A stretch of DNA of 64,000 nucleotides from Polaromonas sp047303325 (GCF_047303325.1 NZ_JBKBEX010000006.1:1-64000), one strand, 5' to 3'; shown: positions 1 to 10,532, numbered from the stretch's first letter. The notes: generated from the sequence alone by a model not told the origin. Program-made: numbers and translations.

Positions 1-248
1 CGGGCGCGGGGGGTTGCCCGGCGGAAACTCACTTTTCTTTTGCTTCGCAAAAATAAAATTAAGAAAAACAAACGGCGACCCTGGTGTCTGCGTCCCCTTC
101 GCTTCGCTACGGGGCAGCCTGCGGTGCTCGGTCCAGACGGGGTCAAAAACAACTCGCTTCGCTCAGACACGTTTTTGCCCTTATCCGTCTGGACCTGCGC
201 TCCTCGGCGCATCCACAAGGGGTGGGGAAGGAATGCCAATACCTGAAG

Positions 249-280
249 AAACAAGGACTCGCCGTGGCGAGTCCTTGTTT
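249..280. repeat. Perfect 15-bp hairpin at the centre of the inverted repeat
   Basis: The arms aaacaaggactcgcc and ggcgagtccttgttt are exactly complementary and separated by two bases (gt). A T-rich stretch follows on the plus strand and an A-rich stretch precedes it, so it could act as a bidirectional terminator. No gene end abuts it directly, so a structural or repeat role is equally possible. Confidence 0.65.
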
Positions 281-570
281 GTATTGGTTTGATTCTTTGT
301 GTTTTGTCCCCGCTCCCGATCCCGATTGCCCCGTCCTGGCTGGGCCGAGGAGCGCAGACGTAGGCGGATCAGGGATCGCGCTTGTTTGAGCCGAAGGCGA
401 GTTTGCGCGAGACCCCGCCGTAGTCGAGCACCGCAGGTTGCCCCGTAGCGCAGCGTAGGGGACCCAGACTGCGGGTCGCCTTTTCTTTGGTGACTTTGGT
501 GTTAGCGTAACTTCGCTACGCGAAGTGAGCGAACCCCGCGCGCGTAGCGCGCCTTTTGGCGAACAAAAGA

Positions 571-589
571 AAACCCGCTTTGCGGGTTT
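571..589 (-). terminator. Probable intrinsic terminator of the RidA gene
   Basis: The arms aaacccgc and gcgggttt pair with a 3-base loop. Read on the minus strand, the hairpin is followed by a T-rich run (ttttcttttg). It lies about 80 bases past the RidA stop codon. A larger outer stem (tttggcgaa with ttcgccaaa) surrounds it. Confidence 0.6.
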
Positions 590-669
590 CGCCAAAGTTA
601 CTTGCCGCCGGGCAACCCCCGGCCAGCAGGATTCAGAGGGGGAGCGCCCCCGCCGGAGCAAGACCGGCC

Positions 670-1059
670 TCAACCCTTCGGCTTATAAGCCACAACATCA
701 ATCTCCACTCTCGCATCAACCATCAAGTGAGCCTCGGTAGTAGACCGAGCCGGCTTCCCGCCTGTGAAGTAGCTCATATAAACACGGTTAAAGCTGCCGA
801 AGTCGCGCGCGTCCTGCAGCCAGACCGTGGTCTTGCAGACGTCGTCCAGCGTGCAGCCGGCCAAAGCCAGCGCAGCCTGGATGTTTTTCATGACCTGGCG
901 GGTCTGCACTTCGATGCCGCCCTGCACGATCTCGCCTTTTTCGTCGCCCGGCACCTGGCCGGAGATGTAGACGAAATCACCCGCGCGGACTGCGGGCGAA
1001 AACGGGCGAGGCTGGTGGTCGGAGGCCAGGGGGGGATTTCCCAAATATTCCAGAGGCAT
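670..1059 (-). CDS. RidA/YjgF/UK114-family enamine/imine deaminase
   Basis: A 129-residue protein of typical RidA length. The family hydrolyses reactive enamines and imines, such as 2-aminoacrylate released by PLP-dependent dehydratases, to 2-keto acids plus ammonia. Visible signatures are the early VRAGDFVYISGQVPGD segment, the QTRQVMKNIQAAL helix and a C-terminal DARVEIDVVAYKP. That last segment contains the conserved Arg that contacts the substrate carboxylate. The start at 1059 was chosen over an upstream one at 1152 because an AAGGAG site lies just ahead of it. It diverges from an ABC operon containing a D-serine-dehydratase-like enzyme, so it probably removes that enzyme's enamine product. 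Confidence 0.9.
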   Translation of the reverse strand: MPLEYLGNPPLASDHQPRPFSPAVRAGDFVYISGQVPGDEKGEIVQGGIEVQTRQVMKNIQAALALAGCTLDDVCKTTVWLQDARDFGSFNRVYMSYFTGGKPARSTTEAHLMVDARVEIDVVAYKPKG

Positions 1060-1096
1060 AAAAAACTCCTTTTTAAGTTCCGTTTGATCGTAAGGG

Positions 1097-1192
1097 TGAA
1101 AAATATTTTCAGAATCTCGCCTTTTATTCGGGTTTATCCTGAAAAATACCATTTATAGACCAATTAATCTTCAATCGTGAAATTTAACTTCA
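1097..1192. promoter_or_regulatory. Candidate RpiR operator cluster between RidA and the ABC operon
   Basis: The divergent intergenic region is AT-rich compared with its surroundings. It holds a perfect inverted repeat tgaaaa-ata-ttttca (1097-1111). The half-site tgaaaaata recurs at 1140-1148. A near-palindrome tgaaatttaacttca lies at 1178-1192, just before the ribosome binding site of the binding-protein gene. RpiR/MurR-family operators are often TGAAA-N-TTTCA palindromes, and an RpiR regulator is encoded in this operon. The link is inferred. Confidence 0.45.
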
Positions 1193-1205
1193 ATCAGGAG
1201 TTTGT

Positions 1206-2759
1206 ATGACCCGTGGAATCCGCATGCACCGCCGCACCGCCTTGTCCTCCCTGCTGGCCCTGGGTGCGGCCGGCGCCGGTTTCGGCCCGGCCGCCGCGCA
1301 GGGCGGCAAATCGGCCCTGAATCTGGCCATGGTGGCCGAGCCGCCGACGCTGGACATCCAGTCCACGCCGGCAGACCTGGTCTGCATCATCATGCAGCAC
1401 GTTTACGAGCCGCTGTTTACCTTCGACGCCAAGGCGACGCTGGTGCCCATGCTGGCCGAGGCCATGCCGAAAATCTCGGCTGACGGCAAGCTCTACACCA
1501 TCACCCTGCGAAAAGGTGTGATGCTGCACAGCGGCCGTGAACTCAATGCCGATGACGTGGTGGCCAGCCTCAAGCGCTGGATGGACGTCTCGCCGCGCGG
1601 CAAGTCGGTGGCGGTGCAAGTGGCCGACCTGGCGGCCAAGGGGCCGCTCACGGTGGACATCACGTTGAAGAACGCCTACGCGCCGCTGCTGTCGCAGCTG
1701 GCCATGGCTTCAGGCATGGCGGCCATCATGGCCAAGGAATCGCTGGCCCAGCCGCTGCGCGAGTATGTGGGCACCGGGCCTTACAAGTTCAAGGAACGCA
1801 AGCCCGACCAGTACGTGCTGCTCACCCGCTTCGACGGCTACGTCGCGCGCAAGGAAGCTGCCAGCGGCTATGGCGGCAAGCGGGTGGCCACGGTGGAAGA
1901 GCTGCGCTTCGTCCCGGTGCCCAATGCCAACACGCGGGTGGAAGGCGCGCTGGCCGGCCAGTTTCACTACGCCGACCTGCTGCCGATCGAGGCCCTGCCG
2001 CGGCTGGAAAAGGCCGGCGGCAAGGTGGTGCCCATCATGACGCCTTCTTTCGGATTTCCTTACCTGGTGTTCAACACCAAGGAAGGCTCGCTCGCGCATC
2101 AGCCGGTGCGCAAGGCAGTGCAGACCGCGCTGGGCGAAGGCGAAATGCTGGCGGCAGGCTTTGGCGACACGCGCTTTTTCATCGCCGAAGGCAACCACTT
2201 TCCCAAGGGCACGCCTTTCTATTCGACAGCCGGCACCGCCGCTTACAACGAGCGCGATGCCAAGAAGGCCAAGAGCCAGGCCGAGCAGGCCGGCTACAAA
2301 GGCGAGCCGGTGCGTATCCTGACGAGCCGCCAGTACGACTTCCACTACAACATGGCGCTGATCATGGCCGAGCAGCTCAAGCGCGCCGGCTTCAAGGCCG
2401 AGCTGAACGTGGTGGAGTGGGCGACGCTGCTGCAGCGCCGTGCCGACCCCAAGTTGTGGGATATCTACATCACGCATTCCGGCTTGTTCCCCGAGCCCAT
2501 GCTCTCGCCCCCGCAACTGGGTGATGGCGCGCCGGGCTGGTGGAGCTCGCCCGCCAAGACCGAGGCGCTGGCCGCGCTGAACCAGGAGCCGAACCCGGCC
2601 AAGCGCGGGGCGCTATGGGGCAAGGTGCAGCAGGTGGTCTACGACGAGGTGCCCTACATCCAGGTCGGCAAGTTCGCCAGCCTGTCGGCGCGCGCCCCGG
2701 CGCTGCAGGGTTACACGCCGTATACCTATCCGTTCTTCTGGAACACCAGCCTGAAATAA
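1206..2759 (+). CDS. ABC transporter substrate-binding protein, family 5 (peptide type)
   Basis: A 517-residue periplasmic solute receptor of the DppA/OppA type. The N-terminus carries a twin-arginine segment (HRRTALSSLLAL) before a hydrophobic stretch ending in AAAQ, so export may use Tat or Sec. Internal signatures are the EPPTLDIQ start of the mature fold, LRKGVMLHSGRELNADDV and GTGPYKFKE. A ribosome binding site (caggag) lies 5 bases before the ATG. It heads an operon with two permeases, two ATPases, a D-amino-acid dehydratase-like enzyme and a D-aminoacylase. The likely ligands are therefore D-residue peptides or N-acyl-D-amino acids. The ligand is inferred from neighbours, not visible in the protein. 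Confidence 0.9.
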   Translation: MTRGIRMHRRTALSSLLALGAAGAGFGPAAAQGGKSALNLAMVAEPPTLDIQSTPADLVCIIMQHVYEPLFTFDAKATLVPMLAEAMPKISADGKLYTITLRKGVMLHSGRELNADDVVASLKRWMDVSPRGKSVAVQVADLAAKGPLTVDITLKNAYAPLLSQLAMASGMAAIMAKESLAQPLREYVGTGPYKFKERKPDQYVLLTRFDGYVARKEAASGYGGKRVATVEELRFVPVPNANTRVEGALAGQFHYADLLPIEALPRLEKAGGKVVPIMTPSFGFPYLVFNTKEGSLAHQPVRKAVQTALGEGEMLAAGFGDTRFFIAEGNHFPKGTPFYSTAGTAAYNERDAKKAKSQAEQAGYKGEPVRILTSRQYDFHYNMALIMAEQLKRAGFKAELNVVEWATLLQRRADPKLWDIYITHSGLFPEPMLSPPQLGDGAPGWWSSPAKTEALAALNQEPNPAKRGALWGKVQQVVYDEVPYIQVGKFASLSARAPALQGYTPYTYPFFWNTSLK

Positions 2760-2773
2760 GCCCCCACGCTTTT

Positions 2774-2841
2774 CACTTCGTGTAATACGCTGCCCCCCGA
2801 GGGGGCCGCCCGCCTGCGGCCCGGCAAAGCCGGTTCCGCGG
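2774..2841. repeat. GC-rich palindromic intergenic repeat, copy A
   Basis: This unit begins cacttcgtgta, contains a ccccccgaggggg palindrome and ends with a ggcccggcaaagccgg hairpin. An inverted, expanded copy with the same three blocks lies at 50416-50564. It sits in the 187-base gap between the binding protein and the first permease. It may attenuate transcription there, since genes for binding proteins are often expressed above permeases. Confidence 0.6.
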
Positions 2842-2946
2842 CTTGAGCTGGTTTGGGTTCGTTTCTTTTTTTGCCGGGTGTAGTGCGGTTGATCTGGAGC
2901 GCCTTCGAATGGTTAAAAAATTCGCATCACTGAATAGAACAACGTC

Positions 2947-3888
2947 ATGACACGGTATCTCTTGTCCCGGCTGGGCGGCATGCTGGTGGTGATGGCCATC
3001 GTGGCCGTGCTGGTGTTCATCCTCACGCGCGCCGCCCCGGGTGACCCGATCGCGGTGCTGCTGGGCGACCAGGCTACGGCCGAAGACATCGCCCGGGTAC
3101 AGAAGGTCTACGGCCTGGACAAGTCCCTGCCGGTGCAGTTCGCCTTGTGGATCCGTGAACTGGCACACGGCAACCTGGGCGAATCGATCTTTCTGCAGCG
3201 GCCCGTGACCCAGGCGCTTTGGGAGCGGGCCGAGCCCACCGCCTTGCTGTCGCTGATGGCGGTCGCGATTGCCGCGTTGATCGGTGTGCCCTGCGGCATC
3301 GTGTCGGCGGTGTTTCGCGGCAAGCCCGTGGACCAGGCCTTTACCGGCTTTGCGATGCTGGGCGCCAGCGTGCCCAGCTTCTGGTTTGGCCTGGTGCTGA
3401 TGCAGATATTCGCCGTCTCGCTGGGCTGGTTTCCGGTCTCGGGCTATGGCGAGCCGGGCGCCTCGCTGGCCGAGCGCATCCATTGCCTGGTGCTGCCTGC
3501 GACGGTGCTGGGGGTGCTTAATTCGGCGCTGATCATCCGCTTTACCCGCGCCTCCATGCTGGACGTGCTGGGCGAGGACTATGTTCGCACCGCACGGGCC
3601 AAGGGTTTGTCTGAAAACGTGGTGGTGCTCAAGCATGCGCTGCGCAACGCGCTGGTGCCCATCGTCACCGTCCTTGGCTTGACGGTGGCGCTGATGATAG
3701 GCGGCGCGGTGGTGACGGAGACCGTGTTCGGTCTGCCCGGCGTGGGCAACCTGGTGGTGAGTGCTGTGATACGGCGCGACTACCCGGTGATCCAGGGCGC
3801 GCTGCTGGTGGTGGCCGCGATCTACGTGGTCATCAACTTCGCCATCGACCTGCTCTATACCGTCGTTGATCCACGGGTGAAATACTGA
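2947..3888 (+). CDS. ABC transporter permease, DppB type
   Basis: A 313-residue inner-membrane subunit with six predicted membrane spans. The family signature is clear: an N-terminal RYLLSRLGGMLVVMAIV span, the ILTRAAPGDPIAVLLG segment, and the cytoplasmic EAA loop (EDYVRTARAKGLSENVVV...HALRNALVP) that contacts the ATPases. The end VVDPRVKY is typical of DppB proteins. It lies one base before the second permease, so the two are co-translated. It forms half of the channel of the peptide-type importer encoded here. Confidence 0.93.
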   Translation: MTRYLLSRLGGMLVVMAIVAVLVFILTRAAPGDPIAVLLGDQATAEDIARVQKVYGLDKSLPVQFALWIRELAHGNLGESIFLQRPVTQALWERAEPTALLSLMAVAIAALIGVPCGIVSAVFRGKPVDQAFTGFAMLGASVPSFWFGLVLMQIFAVSLGWFPVSGYGEPGASLAERIHCLVLPATVLGVLNSALIIRFTRASMLDVLGEDYVRTARAKGLSENVVVLKHALRNALVPIVTVLGLTVALMIGGAVVTETVFGLPGVGNLVVSAVIRRDYPVIQGALLVVAAIYVVINFAIDLLYTVVDPRVKY

Positions 3889-3889
3889 C

Positions 3890-4725
3890 ATGCAGATGCC
3901 CCTGATTCTCCGCAAGCTGTTCCGTCGCCGCATCGTGCTGGCCGCGGCCATCGTTCTGGCGATAGTCGTCCTGGTGTCGCTCTTCGCCGGTCCCCTGAGC
4001 GGCCTGGACCCGAACGAAACCGCCGTGAGCCAGCGGCTGTCCCAGCCCTCGTCCTCCCATTTGTTCGGCACCGACGAACTGGGTCGCGACCTTTTCGCCC
4101 GCATTGCCTTCGGCGGCCGCTATTCGCTGACCATCGCATTGCTGACCGCGCTGGGCTCCGTGGTCAGCGGCACGTTGTTCGGCCTGGTCGCGGGATTCTT
4201 TCGCAGGCTCGATGCGCCCGTGATGCGTGTGGTCGACGCGATGATGTCCTTTCCCGACATCCTGCTGGCGATCGCGCTGGTCGGCATCCTGGGGCCGTCC
4301 ATGCTGAACGTGGTGCTGGCCCTGGTGCTGGTTTACACGCCGCGCGTGGCGCGCGTGGTGCGCGCCTCCACCCTCGTGGTGCGCGAGCTGCTGTTCGTTG
4401 AGGCTGCGCGCGCCGTCGGCGTCTCCACCGCACGCATCCTGTTGCGCCACATCCTGCCCAACCTCATGTCGCCCATTCTGGTGCAGGCCTCCTTTATCTT
4501 TGCATACGCCATCCTGGCCGAGGCCGCGCTGTCCTTCCTGGGCGTGGGCGTGCCGCCCGAGATTCCGACCTGGGGCACCATGGTGGCCGGCAGCCAGCAG
4601 TACGCCCACCAGGCGCTGTGGATCGTGCTGTTCCCGGGGCTGGCGATCATCCTCACTGCGCTCTCGCTGCAGCTGCTGGGCGACGGCATTCGCGACCTGT
4701 TGGATCCACGCTTGAGGAAATCGAT

Positions 4726-4729
<4 letters not shown>
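3890..4729 (+). CDS. ABC transporter permease, DppC type
   Basis: A 279-residue second channel subunit. It shows the DppC-type N-terminal cytoplasmic start and first span, the HLFGTDELGRDLFARIAFGGR motif and the EAA loop (LLFVEAARAVGVSTARILLRHILPN). The C-terminus GDGIRDLLDPRLR is diagnostic. Its stop codon overlaps the GTG start of the next gene by four bases. It pairs with the upstream DppB-type protein. Confidence 0.93.
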
Positions 4730-5759
<1,030 letters not shown>

Positions 5760-5763
<4 letters not shown>

Positions 5764-6764
5764 GCGCTCCTTTGATCGAGGTGAAAAACCTCCAGCGTTA
5801 TTTCGGCGCGGCCGCCAAACCGGTGCGTGCGGTCGACGACGTTTCCTTCAGCATCCAGCCCGGTGAAACCCTGGGCCTGGTCGGCGAATCCGGCTCGGGC
5901 AAAAGCACCATAGGCCGCACCCTGCTGCGCCTGATCGAAGCCACCTCGGGCCAGGTGCTGTACCGCGGCGAGGACCTTGGCAGTGCCTCGAGCAGCCGCA
6001 TGCGCGCGCTGCGCAGCAAGCTGCAGATGATTTTCCAGGACCCCTATGCCAGCCTGAACCCCAAGATGCGGGTCAAGGACATCCTGGGCGAGGCGCTGCA
6101 GGTGCACGGCCTGGCCAAAGGCAAAGAAGCACAGGGCAAACGCATCGCCGAGCTGCTCGAGCTGGTCGGCTTGCGCGCCGAGCATGCAAGCCGCTACCCG
6201 CATGAATTTTCCGGCGGCCAGCGCCAGCGCATAGGCGTGGCGCGGGCGCTCGCGGTCGAGCCCGAGTTCATCGTGGCCGACGAGCCGCTGTCCGCGCTCG
6301 ACGTGTCCATCCAGGCGCAGGTGGTCAATCTGCTGTGCGACCTGCGCGACCGCCTGTCGCTGACCATGCTGTTCATCTCGCACGACCTCGACGTGGTCGA
6401 ATACCTGTGCGACCGCGTGGTGGTGCTCTACCTGGGCCGCGTGATGGAGGTCGCGCCCACTGCCGAGCTCTTTGCGCGGCCGCTGCACCCTTACACGCAA
6501 GCGCTGCTGGCCGCCTCGCCCAAGCCCGACCCCGAACTCAAAAACGAACGCATCGCGCTCAAGGGTGACATTCCCAGCCCCGTCAACCCGCCCTCGGGCT
6601 GCGTGTTTCGCACGCGCTGCCCGCATGCGATCGACGCCTGCTCAACGGCGCGCCCCGAACTGCGCGACATGGGCAATGGCCGCTTCAAGGCCTGCATCCG
6701 CGATGACATTCCCGGCGTCATGGCCGTCGCTCCCGAGCCCGCTGCTACATTGGCTGTCGCCTGA
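5760..6764 (+). CDS. ABC transporter ATP-binding protein, DppF type
   Basis: A 334-residue ATPase that would pair with the upstream DppD-type subunit. Walker A is GESGSGKSTIG, the signature is FSGGQRQRIGVARAL, Walker B is FIVADEPLSALD, and a C-terminal peptide-transporter domain contains SGCVFRTRCPHA. The ATGA overlap with the preceding gene implies translational coupling. With it the importer is complete: one receptor, two permeases and two ATPases. Confidence 0.93.
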
Positions 6765-6781
6765 CAATCACAATAAATCTC

Positions 6782-8074
6782 ATGACCACATTGCAAGACG
6801 TCCTCGACCCGCAGCTTGACCGTTCCTTCAAGGGCTTTCCGCACACCAGCGGGCCGGTGCGCCGCTCCGACATGGGCAAACAGGGCTGGAACGTGCTCAA
6901 AGGCGACCTGCCGCTGCCGCTGGCCGTCGTCAAGCAGTCGGCAATGAAACACAACCTCGGCTGGATGCAGCGCTTTGCCAAGAGCCAGGGCGTGGACATG
7001 GCGCCGCACGGCAAGACCACCATGTCGCCGCAATTGCTCAAGCGCCAGCTTGACGAAGGCGCCTGGGGCCTGACCTTCGCCACCGTCACCCAGATGCGGG
7101 CCGGTATCACCGCCGGTGCCACGCGCCTGGTCATCGCCAACCAGGTCGTGAACGCCATCGACCTGGCCGGCATCCAGGACATGCTGCGCGAATACCCCGG
7201 CCTGCGCATCGTGTTCCTGGTCGACTCGCTGGCCCAGCTCGCACTGATCGAGGCCTGGGCGCGCGCCAATACCGCCCTCATGGTCGCCCCCTTTGAGGTG
7301 CTGATGGAAATCGGCGTCATGGGCGCGCGCACCGGCGTGCGCAATGAGGACGATGCCATGGCCCTGGCCGCAGCCATACGCACCAGCCTGGCCTGCCGCC
7401 TGGTCGGCATAGAGACCTATGAAGGGCAGGGTGCCACCGGCGATTCGGCGGCGGACAAAGCCTATGCCGATGCGCTCATGCGGCGCACCTGCGACATTGC
7501 CCTGACCTGCGACCAGCAGGGGCTGTTCGACAGCGAGGAAATCCTGATGACGGCCGGCGGCTCGGCCATCTTCGACCTGGTCAGCGGCTGGCTCACGCCC
7601 AAACTCTCCCGGCCGGTGCGCGGCCTGCTGCGTTCGGGCTGCTACATCACGCACGACCATGGCAACTACAAGCGCCTGGTCAGCTCGGTCAATGCGCGCC
7701 TGCACGACGGCGACGGACTGAAACCGGCCATCGAGGTCTGGGCCACGGTGCAGTCCTGCCCCGAGCCCGGCCTGGCCATCCTGGCTGTGGGCCGGCGCGA
7801 CCTGTCCTATGACCTGGAAATGCCGATACCGCTGTCCTCGGTCAACGCACCCGGCGCCGCACCCGTGGCCGCACCGGCGGACTGGAAAGTCACGGCGCTC
7901 AACGACCAGCACGCCTACCTGCGCGGCAGCGGCCCCGAACTGGCCGCGCTCAAGGTAGGCGACCTGGTCGCGCTGGGCATCTCCCACCCCTGCACCACTT
8001 TCGACAAATGGCGCTGGATGCCGGTTGTCGATGAAAACTACACGGTGTGCGATGCCCTCGTCACGTGTTTTTAG
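6782..8074 (+). CDS. D-serine dehydratase-like / amino acid deaminase, fold-type III PLP enzyme
   Basis: A 430-residue protein with an alanine-racemase-type barrel and a C-terminal metal-dependent domain, as in eukaryotic-type D-serine dehydratases and D-threonine aldolases. The segment APHGKTT (Lys 78) is where the family's PLP-binding lysine lies. The C-terminal HPC motif (His 402, Cys 404) matches the zinc-binding pair of this family. The probable reaction is deamination of a beta-hydroxy D-amino acid to a keto acid and ammonia; the exact substrate is unknown. It lies 17 bases after the ABC ATPase gene and upstream of the regulator and D-aminoacylase. Confidence 0.8.
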   Translation: MTTLQDVLDPQLDRSFKGFPHTSGPVRRSDMGKQGWNVLKGDLPLPLAVVKQSAMKHNLGWMQRFAKSQGVDMAPHGKTTMSPQLLKRQLDEGAWGLTFATVTQMRAGITAGATRLVIANQVVNAIDLAGIQDMLREYPGLRIVFLVDSLAQLALIEAWARANTALMVAPFEVLMEIGVMGARTGVRNEDDAMALAAAIRTSLACRLVGIETYEGQGATGDSAADKAYADALMRRTCDIALTCDQQGLFDSEEILMTAGGSAIFDLVSGWLTPKLSRPVRGLLRSGCYITHDHGNYKRLVSSVNARLHDGDGLKPAIEVWATVQSCPEPGLAILAVGRRDLSYDLEMPIPLSSVNAPGAAPVAAPADWKVTALNDQHAYLRGSGPELAALKVGDLVALGISHPCTTFDKWRWMPVVDENYTVCDALVTCF

Positions 8075-8137
8075 ATCGTTTGATCTCCCTGGTGTAGTGG
8101 TCCGCGCAGCTTTCCACGCACCGCAACCAAAGTCCTC

Positions 8138-9049
8138 ATGACCTCACAAGTTCTTGCCAAAATCGCCGACGCCATCGCCAGCGCTCCCACGTCCAGGCGC
8201 AGCGTGCTGGAATTGATCCTGCAAGACCCCCAGCGCGTAGTGGATGAAAGTTTTGAGCAGCTGGCGCAGCGCGCCGGCAGCTCGGTGCCCACCATCATGC
8301 GCACCTGCCGCGACCTGGGCTACCCGGGCCTGCGCGAGTTCAAGCTGGCGCTGGCGCAGGAACTGGCCGTGGGCGGCTCACCGCTGAACCGGCGCGTGCG
8401 CCTCGACGACGATACCCGCCAGGTGATCACCAAGGTGACGCGCGGCGCCGCCATCGTGATCAACAGCGTGCAAGCCCAGCTCAGTGTGGAGGCGACGCAG
8501 GCGGCGGCCGACGCCATCGTCGCTGGCACCCGGGTCGATTGCTACGGTGTCGGCGTTACCTCCAACTTCATGGCCTCGGACTTGCAGGCGCGCTTGTTCC
8601 GCATGGGCCTGGCCGCCAGCAGCTACCTGGACCCGCACCTGCAATTGATCTCGGCCGCCACCATCGGCCCGCGCGGCGTGGTGATGGCCATCACCCACGT
8701 CGGCGGCATGCCCTCGCTGCTGGAGGCCGTGGACGTGGCGCGCTCGCAGGGCGCGACCGTCATCGCGCTGACGCAGCCCGGCTCACAGCTGGCGGCCTTG
8801 GCCGACATTGTGCTGGGTGTGGAGGTGGCGCCCGACCCGGTGATGCCGGTGGGCCCCGAAGCCTACCTGGCGCACCTGACGGTGATCGAAATTCTCACCG
8901 TGCTCGTGGCGCAGCGGCTGGGCGACAAGGCGGTGAACCGGCTGGCCAACATCCAGCGCACGCTGGAGACGCGCGGCGTGGACATGCACCACCATCCCCG
9001 GCTCGACTGGGACGAAGGGGCCAAGCTCACGATAGGAAAAGTGCGATGA
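8138..9049 (+). CDS. RpiR/MurR-family transcriptional regulator
   Basis: A 303-residue regulator. The N-terminal helix-turn-helix of RpiR type (FEQLAQRAGSSVPTIMRTCR) is followed by a sugar-isomerase (SIS) effector domain from about residue 125 (VDCYGVGVTSNFMASDLQARL). Members often sense phosphosugars or amino-sugar derivatives; MurR controls MurNAc-6-P use. It lies inside the D-amino-acid operon and its last codons overlap the next start (ATGA). It probably controls this operon through the TGAAA-type repeats upstream of the binding-protein gene, which is inferred. Confidence 0.9.
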   Translation: MTSQVLAKIADAIASAPTSRRSVLELILQDPQRVVDESFEQLAQRAGSSVPTIMRTCRDLGYPGLREFKLALAQELAVGGSPLNRRVRLDDDTRQVITKVTRGAAIVINSVQAQLSVEATQAAADAIVAGTRVDCYGVGVTSNFMASDLQARLFRMGLAASSYLDPHLQLISAATIGPRGVVMAITHVGGMPSLLEAVDVARSQGATVIALTQPGSQLAALADIVLGVEVAPDPVMPVGPEAYLAHLTVIEILTVLVAQRLGDKAVNRLANIQRTLETRGVDMHHHPRLDWDEGAKLTIGKVR

Positions 9050-10518
9050 CCCGCGTTACTCTGCTTGAAAACGGCCTGTTGGTGGACGGCTCCGGCGCGC
9101 CCGGCCAACCCGGCGACCTGCTGCTGGTGGACGACCGTATTGCGGCCGTCGGCCCGGGCCTGCGCCATCGCCTGCCGCAAGGCATGGCCATCGCCGACGT
9201 CCAGGTGCACGATTGCACCGGCCTTGCCATCACGCCCGGCTTCATCGACGTCCATACGCACGACGATGCCATCGTGCTGAACGCACCCGGCATGTTTCCC
9301 AAGCTGTCGCAAGGGGTCACCACGGTGGTCACCGGCAACTGCGGCCTGTCTGTCGCGCCTTTTGTGGTGGAAGAACCGCAGGGCGCTCTCACCCTGCTGG
9401 GCAATTCGTTCAAGTACCCTTCGGTGGATGCCTATGCAGAGGCGGTGGCCGAAGCGCAGCCGGCCGTCAACGTGGCGCCGCTGATCGGCCACACCACGCT
9501 GCGTTATGCGTGTGTGGGGGACCTCAGCCGGGCAGCTAGCGCCGAGGAAGTGGCCGCCATGTGCAGCCTGCTGGAACAGTGCATGGCCCAGGGCGCGATC
9601 GGCATGTCTTCGGGCCTGTTCTATGCCGAAGCCATGCCGGCGCCGGCCGACGAGGTGACCGCGCTGGCGCGTGTCGTCGCGCGCTACGGCGGCATCTATG
9701 CCACCCACATGCGTTCAGAGATGGCCGACATCCTGGAAGCCATGCACGAGGCCAGTGACTGCGCCTTCGAGGCCGGCGTGCCGCTGGTGATCTCTCACCA
9801 CAAATGCGCCGGCCCGGCCAACTGGGGCCGCACGCACGAGACGCTGCCCTTGATCGATACGCTGGCCAAGCGCCAGGACATCGCGATGGATGTCTATCCC
9901 TATGTGGCCGGCTCGACCGTGCTGCGCGAAGACCTGGTTGACGGCGTCATCGACGTCCTCCTGAGCTGGTCCACCCCGCACCCCGAAATGATGGGCCGCA
10001 CGCTGGCCTCGATCGCCGAGGAATGGGGCGTGGACCAGAAAGCCGCCTGCCGCCGCCTGCAGCCAGGCGGCGCCTGCTATTTCCAGATGCACGAGGACGA
10101 CGTCAAGCGCGTCATCGCGCACCCGCTCTCCATGATCGGCTCCGACGGCCTGCCGCACGACAGGCATCCGCACCCGCGCCTGTGGGGCGCTTTCCCCCGC
10201 GTGCTGGCCCGCTACTGGCGCGAGCAAAATCTTTTCCCGCTCGAAACCGCGATCTACAAAATGACCGGCCTGTCGGCGCGCAACTTCCGCCTGCACCAGC
10301 GCGGCCAGCTGCAGCCCGGCTGGCACGCCGACGTCGTGGTGCTGGACCCGGCCCGTGTGCGCGACGTGGCGACCTACCAGGATCCGATCGCGGTGTCGGA
10401 AGGCATCGAGAAGGTGTTTGTGAACGGCGAGCTGGCCTATGTGGCCGGCGACGCCGACGCGGCGAATGCCAAGGTGCAGGCGAGGGCCGGGCGGCTGCTT
10501 AAGCGCGGCGCGGCCTGA
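9046..10518 (+). CDS. N-acyl-D-amino-acid deacylase (D-aminoacylase)
   Basis: A 490-residue amidohydrolase-fold enzyme that releases D-amino acids from N-acyl-D-amino acids. Metal-site motifs are VHTHDD (His 70, His 72), a bridging cysteine in TGNCGLS (Cys 99), ATHMRSE, ISHHK and IGSDGLPHD, the last holding the catalytic Asp. This order matches the characterised D-aminoacylases (for example from Alcaligenes). The start at 9046 is the ATG overlapping the upstream stop codon. With the importer and the deaminase it completes a route: import, deacylate, deaminate, then RidA clean-up. Confidence 0.9.
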   Translation: MTRVTLLENGLLVDGSGAPGQPGDLLLVDDRIAAVGPGLRHRLPQGMAIADVQVHDCTGLAITPGFIDVHTHDDAIVLNAPGMFPKLSQGVTTVVTGNCGLSVAPFVVEEPQGALTLLGNSFKYPSVDAYAEAVAEAQPAVNVAPLIGHTTLRYACVGDLSRAASAEEVAAMCSLLEQCMAQGAIGMSSGLFYAEAMPAPADEVTALARVVARYGGIYATHMRSEMADILEAMHEASDCAFEAGVPLVISHHKCAGPANWGRTHETLPLIDTLAKRQDIAMDVYPYVAGSTVLREDLVDGVIDVLLSWSTPHPEMMGRTLASIAEEWGVDQKAACRRLQPGGACYFQMHEDDVKRVIAHPLSMIGSDGLPHDRHPHPRLWGAFPRVLARYWREQNLFPLETAIYKMTGLSARNFRLHQRGQLQPGWHADVVVLDPARVRDVATYQDPIAVSEGIEKVFVNGELAYVAGDADAANAKVQARAGRLLKRGAA

Positions 10519-10532
10519 TACCCGCTTCCAGT

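Larger units (their letters stand above)
1..632. repeat. Gene-free 630-bp block built as a long imperfect inverted repeat
   Basis: No convincing gene lies here. The two halves are complementary in several collinear blocks. Bases 12-30 match the complement of about 600-622. Bases 109-133 match the complement of 426-452. The segment near 198-211 (ctgcgctcctcggc) matches the complement near 339-352. A perfect hairpin sits near the centre (249-280). Smaller GC-rich hairpins lie at about 510-553. It resembles the GC-rich intergenic repeats common in Comamonadaceae; any function is unknown. Confidence 0.7.

Noticed and set aside
14..673. Overlapping frames on both strands in the first 670 bases
   Set aside because: They follow the inverted repeat, share no recognisable domain and lack ribosome binding sites.
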